A DNA stretch of 64,000 bases from Avena insularis (taxonomy: Eukaryota > Streptophyta > Magnoliopsida > Poales > Poaceae): contig CM042690.1 of the NCBI GenBank assembly GCA_023614405.1, positions 667,872,802 to 667,936,801 on the forward strand. Direction: 5' to 3'. Below, piece by piece: positions 57,801-64,000 of the stretch (the first letter of the stretch is position 1; the number at the start of each line of letters is the position of its first letter). The notes beneath the pieces are model-generated. The model saw nothing but the letters and a program-made list of their open reading frames with translations, was not told where the DNA came from and did not search any database. A program made the position numbers and the translations under genes.

Positions 57801-59402
57801 GGCTAGACTCTTGTTGCACTTGAACTGACGGGGTAAGGTTTCAGATATATGCTCTACTAATACTCCAGAGCTATTGGTCATGGTTATGGCTTTCTTGGCA
57901 CAGTCGATCAATCCTTTATGTTTCGACATCCAATCCATTCCTAGTACTACTTCCAAACCTTTGGTTCCAAGTACTATTAGATTGGCATAAAAATCTATCC
58001 CATGAATTCTGATAGGCACAACCTTGCAAATTTTTCTAGCTTTTGTGGTTGAACCAGGTATTTGAACTATCATAACATGCTTCAAGTTGGTTGGGTGAAT
58101 CTTACTAGTGCATGCAAATTCTTATGTAACAAACGAGTGCAATGCTCTAGAATCAAACAACACTCTTGCTAATACTGAGTTAACAGAAAACATACCCAGC
58201 ACGACATCTGACGCTTCTTGGGCTTCTTCGGCGTTCATGTGGAAGAGACGACCGTTGCGGTTGAGAGAGTTCCCTGGGGCGAATCTTCTTCCGAGCTGAA
58301 CACGGCACTACTGCTGAGCTGGGGCATTCACATTGGTGGTGGATGCAAGCTTCTTGGGACACTCGTTGGAGTAGTGACCCTTCACTCCACATTCAAAGCA
58401 AGTGATCTGAGACTTGTCTTTGGTGGCAATAGGCACAACATTACTTCTAGTCCTTGGGGCAGTATTGTTGTTGTTGTTGTTGGACTTGGGCGGTGCACGG
58501 TTGAAGTTGTTGGAGTTGCCGGGGTGGTTGCTGTTGTTCCCTCTAGTCTTCACATTTCCTCCGCTACGGTTGGGGTAGCTTGGACGAGACATTGGGGGTC
58601 TATTGTTTCTTGGGGCATATCCTGCAGACGGGTTGGGGTGATACTTCTGGTGACTATTGGATCCACTCTGGTGCATCATTCTACGCTTGCGATTGTCGTT
58701 GGCTTGGTTGATCTTTCCTTCCATCTGGATGGTAGAGTTGACTAGCTCTTCGAGATCGTCAAAACGGATGTTGATTAACACCGTTTGCATCTCATCATGC
58801 AATCCATTTAGGAATCTCTCCTTCTTCTTGGCTTCAGTATTGATCTCATCAGGTGCATACCTGGCGAGAGACAGAAATCTATCACGGTACTCTACTATGG
58901 TCATCCTGCCTTGCTTTAGTTCTCTGAATTCATCTCTCATTCTGGTGACTAAACCTTGCGGCACATGGGTGCGGCTAAACTTGGTCTTGAAAGCTTCCCA
59001 CGTCATCACCTCCCTGTGGTTCATAGTACGGGTGCTATTCCACCAGGCTCTTGGATCTCCTGCCAGATAGTGGGTGGCAAATAGAACTTGCTCATTTGCA
59101 TCAACTCCTGCTACTTCTAGGTTATTCTCCATGGTCTCTAACCAATCATCAGCATCCAGCGGGTCTTCAGACTTGCTAAAGATAGGGGGATTGGTATTCT
59201 AGAAGTTTTTGAGTTTGGATCCATGATGATCCTGATTTCCATGGCCTTGATTATTGTGGGCCATCTGGGCGATCTGTTGCAGGGTAGCTAGGTTGGCTTG
59301 GCGCTCTACTCTACCAGCTTCGCTGTCCGAAACTAGCATCTGCAGAATCTGCAGCATCGGGTCCCGCGATGAGCTGCTCCCTCTTTGGTTTCCATGAGTC
59401 AT
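54888..59402 (-). pseudogene. A2 gag-pol polyprotein, degraded
   Basis: Starts MTHGNQRGSSSSRDPMLQ at 59402. Segments: gag N-terminus (59199-59402, then TAG in place of CAG), gag with CCHC CFECGVKGHYSNEC (58308-59132), protease to early RT (57456-58085), RT core (57193-57438), RT C-terminal part (56859-57098), RNase H and integrase finger (55977-56843), chromodomain end (54888-55313). Frame changes occur near 57450 and 57110-57190; stops elsewhere. Active sites are damaged: protease reads FDSRALHSF instead of FDSGASHSF, and RT reads FKDD instead of FIDD. Parts broken in A1 (for example the TLQQI region and the RNase H DLDIHY segment) are intact here. Confidence 0.88.
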
Positions 59403-59663
59403 CTGAAGATTGAGATAGATAAAGGGGTAAGAGGGAAAGTTCTAAGGTTTATGGTTTTGTTTTCAAAGCTGAAACTTTGAGTTTGACTTAGGTTTTGCAA
59501 ACTAACGACTTCTCATTCATTCATTCAAGCAAGCACACGATACAAACACACACACACACACACACCACAACAAAAGGAAAACAAATGGTTTTAAGAACCA
59601 TTTTGTGAACTAAGATACAATGGAACCGATACTCCTCACTCCTATGATAGTGCTCTAGTGCCT

Positions 59664-60073
59664 CTACTCATCATTGATGAAGTCGGAGTCGTCATCGTCG
59701 GTGTAGAAGTCCATGGCATAATCCTCTAGGTAGTCATCATCATTGTTGAGGTACGAGTGAATATCCCCCGAATGTCTTCACCTTCTTCCTCTTCTTCTTT
59801 TGCTGCAAGATGAGCTTCTTGCTCCTTGAGGTTCTTCTCGAGGTTGGCCACCTTCTTGCGAAGACAAGCGATGGTGCGATCCTTCTTTGAACATTGATGA
59901 CGAAGTGATTGACGATCCTTGACGAGCAGTGAGAAAGTCTGGCCCTTCTAGGCGGCAATGGCAAGGTTGTGGTTGGCGTACTCTTGAGCATTGTCCAATT
60001 CCTTCTGCCTATCGTACAGTAGGAAGTCAAGGTTCTCCACTTGGAGTCTCATCTCCGGGTGACTTGGCATCTC
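59664..60073 (-). pseudogene. A2 coiled-coil ORF (ORF-X), truncated by B3
   Basis: Homologous to 15817-16230 in A1. Reading from the B3 edge: MPSHPEM, VENLDFLLYDRQKELDNAQE, HNLAIAA, then TAG replacing CAG, then KGQTFSLLVKDRQS and an acidic tail ending DDDDSDFINDE. A frame disturbance occurs around 59765 before the tail. The N-terminal half lies beyond B3, outside the window. ATCTC at 60069-60073 is the expected B3 target duplication half. Confidence 0.7.
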
Positions 60074-61563
60074 TGATGGCTCAATGCGCGGCGCCCAGAA
60101 AGTGCTGGTGCATGGTTGATGTAGAGCTCGTTGGAACCCCAAGAGGAAGGTATGATGAACACATCAGCAAGTTTCCCTCAGTTATGAAACCCAGGTTTAA
60201 TCGAACCAGTAGGAGCAAGGAAACACCCCAAAGGTGTTACTAGCTGAGCTTTGGCAGGGTGCACTACCGGTGCTAGTAGCAACATGGAGACCTGCACAAC
60301 ACAACCATAAAACTTTGTCCCCAACTTGCGATGAGGTTGTCAATCTCACCGTGTTTTGCAGAAAACAAAGGATTAAACGTATCGAATGGAAAGAAGTAAT
60401 AGTTTGCAGAAAGTAAACACAAAGCAGTAAAAGATTGTAGATTGAATGTAAAAAGACAAGGACCGGGATCCATAGTTCACTAGAGGTGGCTATCGTTAGA
60501 TAGATAACATGCTGGGTGAACAAATTACAGCGGGGCAATTGACAAACATCGAGAAAGCAATACATGCATATACTAATCATCTTGACTCCTTTGAGATTCG
60601 ATTGGGCATTACAACATTATACATAGACCGCCATCCAACTGCATCTATGACTAATAATCCACCTTCAGGTTATCATCGAACCCTCCAAAGATTAAGTTGC
60701 AAGCAACATATTATTGCTTTACGAACTGCGTGTAAAGTAAACAATACGATTGTTCTATGAACAAAGGATTGTTGTTTTCTCCCTAGTAGAAACAGCACAT
60801 CTAGTACCTTAGAGATTTCTGTCACTTCCCCAGATTACCAGAGGCATGAACCCACTATCGAGCATAAATACTAACTCTTGGAGTTGCTAGCATCTACTTG
60901 GCCAAGATAGCTACTAACAACGGAAAGCATGCAAGATCACAAATAACAAAGACATGATAGAATCAATAATCAATCTGAAATAACATCTCAATATCCATCG
61001 GATCCCCGCAAACACAACATGTAGAATTACAAATAGATGATCTTGATCATGAACGGAGCTCACAAGAACTAGACATGAAAGCACAAAGGAGGAGAACCAG
61101 CCATCTAGCTACTACATGGATCCGTAGTCTAGAGATGAACTACTCACACATCACACCGGAGGCTTGCATGATGATGAAGAAGGCCTCCAGGGTGAATTCC
61201 CCTCTCCGGCAGGGTGCCGGGAAGAGCTTCAGATCCCTCCTGATCTAGGGATGGAGATGACGGCGGCTACAGACTCTTTCGTGGATTTTTGATCGGGCAC
61301 TTAGGGTTTTCGTCCCGAGGGCAATATATAGGCGGAAGGAGAGGCCGAGGGGGTGCCGGGAGCGGCCACACCACCCCCTGGCATGGGCCCGGCCTGGCCG
61401 CGCGGCCAGGCGGTGTGGTGGCCCCCTGGCTCCTCTCCGTCTCGTATTCTGGTTAGTCCAAGAAATCATATGAAAAGTACTCCAAAGTGTGGACAAAACA
61501 CAAGAAAGTGGATAAAACCAAGCATGGAACATCAAAAATTATAGATACATTTGCAATGTATCA
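60074..61563 (-). repeat. B3 3' LTR (extended form, deleted)
   Basis: 1,490 bases. Extended left edge like B2 (GGCGCCCAGAAAGTGCTGGT). A deletion at about 61450 joins CGTATTCTGG to TTAGTCCAAG, removing the stretch present at about 40006-40139 in B2. The GC palindrome is intact (CCTGGCCGCGCGGCCAGG near 61393). Confidence 0.9.
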
Positions 61564-64000
61564 ACATACCCAAGCTTAACTCCTGCTCGTCCTCGAGTAG
61601 GTAAGTGATAAAAAGAAAGAATAATTTTTGAGGTGACATGCACCATCAAAGACTTGATCAAAGTATTTGTAAAACATTCAAAGCTGGGATCATAGTACTT
61701 CAATCATAACATGAAAGACAAAGTTCTAGCAATAAGACAAAGAAACTATGATGCAACATGAAAAGGCACAAACAAAAGATTCATGAATAACAATGCTTTG
61801 TAAGACGTTTGTTTGTTTCACATAAAGAAAACATAGCATAATAGTATTCAGCTTGTCCCTCAATAGAGTAGCAAATATAAATGCATAGGACACCTTCAAA
61901 GTTCATAAGAGTGACTAGATACAAAAGTTTAAAACAAGCAATATCAAGTTATGCATCAATCAACTAGTCTTGGGACAATGCACATAGAACTAAGAATGGC
62001 CACTATGCTCTCAAAGTAGGTGCATAAAGATAGAAAGTGCAGACTCAATATAATGGTGGAAGAAGGGCCTTTGTAAAAGGAAGTAGGGATTCAAGTCTCA
62101 TAAAGAGCTTCCAAAAATTATGGTACTTATAGCTTTGAGCTCTCGTTGCCCCTATCATAAGCATCTTTAAGGTGATTAAGGTTAAAGTGACACAACTAAG
62201 AGGATATGCTTGACAAGTTATAAACCGAAATCTCATGCCCCTTACTTACGAAGACCGATCCTCATGCTACTCAACTCCAGTCACGAGTAAGCTCTTGTCA
62301 TTGTAAGTACATGTGTATCATTAAGAACCGCCAACGGGGTACCCCTTGCACATGATACGGGAGCTTTCCCATAATCAAAATGACAAGGCAAATAGACAAT
62401 GAGCATCCCAGCGATCTTTTTATTTGCTATTTGCATAGGTTTTTATTGAGGATGCTTCATAGAGTGCTCATTATGGTGTGCTGCAAGTTTCCACCATGAT
62501 TAGGCATGGCTTAGGCTAGCGACCCAGGCGTTTCTCTAACACACATACAAACTCCATGACCTTACAAGTTCTACTTTTATTTCACACCGTCGGGATCCGT
62601 AAGCAAAAGAACATGATATCAACAAGGTACAAAGTACAAGTGCAATGTTGAAAGCGTTCCCCATGGTACATGGTTCTACTAATTTCAACTTATAAAGCGC
62701 AAGCATATACGCAACAAAGAAGGACCCAATGGTTCAAGTTTATTAGATGCAAAAAAAAGTAAAGTGTGCCATCAAGTTCGTGAGAGCTTTAATCACTAGT
62801 TTTCTCATAACAAGTTTAATTTGGAAGGTAAACAAGAGCATGAATATACTTGGAATAGCATAAGCTAGTAGGTAGGTATGGTGGACTCTTTGGAATAACT
62901 TGGTTTAGGGAGTTGGATGCATGAGTGGAACTCATACTTTGTTGTGGAGGCTAGCAAAAGACTGGGAGCGACAAACTAAGAGAGCAATAATGGCCATAAT
63001 CATGCAGAGCGACAAAACATCATTGATCAAAGCATAAAGTGATACTACAAGTTGAAAACTAAAGGATCATAAAGGCTATGGTGACTTTGGATAGTCATAA
63101 CATGGTGTGAGCATGCGCCAAGTCAACCCATATAAAGCATCAAAGGAGAATACCACTATACTATGCTTTAATATGCTAAAACAACACATGATTCATCCAA
63201 GGCATTAAGCAATCTCAATTGTTTATAACAAGTCATGCTACAGCAAAGAATACTAAGCATAAAGCCAAAACAATATCAAGCATGGCATGACAAAGCATAG
63301 GCCACAGTCAAAAACGAGCTCTTTTTACCACATAAGCATGAACTTTCCTACTCTTTTCCAAACCAAACCAAACTATTTGCAAACCAATGAATGAAAGAGG
63401 GGGTCCAACCAATTTATTCAGAAAACTAAGAAAACCAAGCAAACAAAAACCAAAACGAAAACGAAAAAGAAGACGCTCCAAGAACAACACAATTGTGCAT
63501 GAAACAATAAAAATGAAGCGTTTGGAAGAAACCTGGGATTTTTATTGATGAAGAAGGGGATGCCCAGGGCATCCCCAAGCTTTGACGCTTGTACTTCTTG
63601 GAGATTTCTTGGGGTGACACGCATGGCATCCCCAAGCTTGAGCTTTAGTCCATCCTTCATCTCGTTACTCATTCCTTTCATACACCTGAAAATTTCCCTT
63701 CATACAAAACTTCACACAATCTATATTAGCAACATTAGTGCACTCAAGATAAATAAGTCTTAAGGTTCAGTTCTAACACCAAATAAAATTCCATTAGAAC
63801 ACTAGCTATTGTATCACTTCCCTCAAAAAGCTCAATTCCCCAAAAGAACTCAAAAAGGAACCAACAAGAAGCAAATGCAGAAAATGGCAGAAATCTGTCA
63901 AAACAGACCAGCAGGTAAAGACGAATTTTTTCGAAGACCTTCTGTTGCTCAAATCAAAACGTGTTGAACTAAGTAAAGTTAGATAAAAACCTGTGGCAGA
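61564..64000 (-). other. B3 3' module
   Basis: Starts with an interrupted PPT (minus strand TTGGGTATGT) and matches the B1 and B2 3' modules throughout. The hydrophobic small ORF is split by a frameshift into 63418-63681 and 63308-63490, with the conserved end VKRARF. The hairpin GGGGATGCCCAGGGCATCCCC is at about 63557. No other coding content is seen. Confidence 0.75.

Larger units (their letters stand above)
36264..60073 (-). mobile_element. A2: second A-family gypsy element, split by B1 and cut by B3
   Basis: The start TGTCAACACCCGG, LTR end GATGTTACA (54838), PPT and gag-pol match A1. The 3' LTR is split by B1; the internal region 54839-60073 runs into B3 within the upstream ORF. The 5' LTR and PBS lie outside the window. 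The rejoined LTR is about 3.9 kb, equal to A1's 5' LTR. It is more damaged in pol than A1 but undamaged at several of A1's lesions, so the two decayed separately. Confidence 0.92.
60074..64000 (-). mobile_element. B3: B-family element, continues past the window
   Basis: Begins TGATGGCTCAATGCGCGGCG. LTR 60074-61563, then the PPT region and the 3' module to the window end. It is inserted in A2's ORF-X. The coding cassette, PBS and 5' LTR are not in the window, so which cassette it carries is unknown. Confidence 0.9.

Overview
The window looks like intergenic chromosome from a large-genome cool-season grass (Pooideae, most likely Triticeae). It holds nested multi-kilobase Ty3/gypsy LTR retrotransposons, Stowaway-type MITEs with TA target duplications, long AT-rich stretches and very few genes. 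No bacterial, organellar or RNA genes were recognised. Species cannot be fixed from the sequence alone. All element boundaries were read by eye from matching LTR ends, target-site duplications (TSDs), primer-binding sites (PBS) and polypurine tracts (PPT).

Left part (1-8613 and 20745-30420). Two copies of one gene family lie head to head: a decayed minus-strand copy (760-2125) and a plus-strand copy (26972-27592, with coding remnants to 28012). They join an F-box-like N-terminus to a SINA/SIAH-like zinc finger and C-terminal domain, and both flanks are also homologous, so this is an inverted duplication. Between them lies a field of local repeats: ~860-bp tandem units, a ~3.5-kb duplicated block, and a ~375-bp tandem array (4 monomers on the left, 9 on the right). 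Three MITEs and an ATCTT microsatellite sit in or beside this field.

Element A1 (8614-20744) is a complete but dead minus-strand gypsy element with a chromodomain-type integrase end (Tekay/Del-like) and a coiled-coil ORF upstream of gag. It is inserted in the repeat field with TSD CTTAT. Its left LTR carries a ~1.5-kb deletion.

Right part (30480-64000) is one nest. An LTR-like host repeat (about 30480-36263) received A2, a second A-family element (36264-60073, continuing outside). A2's 3' LTR received B1 (36911-51578, TSD AGGTG). B1 received B2 (38624-45499, TSD GTACT). B3 (60074 to beyond the window) landed in A2's upstream ORF. The B family is Athila/Sabrina-like: B1 carries gag-protease without reverse transcriptase or integrase, whereas B2 has the same LTR and 3' framework but an unrelated 201-aa ORF in place of gag. 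B2 also shows duplicated PBS sequence and an LTR whose U5 end contains a PBS-like copy.

The most interesting observations are the swapped coding cassettes and PBS/LTR-boundary duplications in the B family, the F-box/SINA-like gene pair, and the ~375-bp array with MITE insertions whose empty sites can be read in neighbouring repeat copies.
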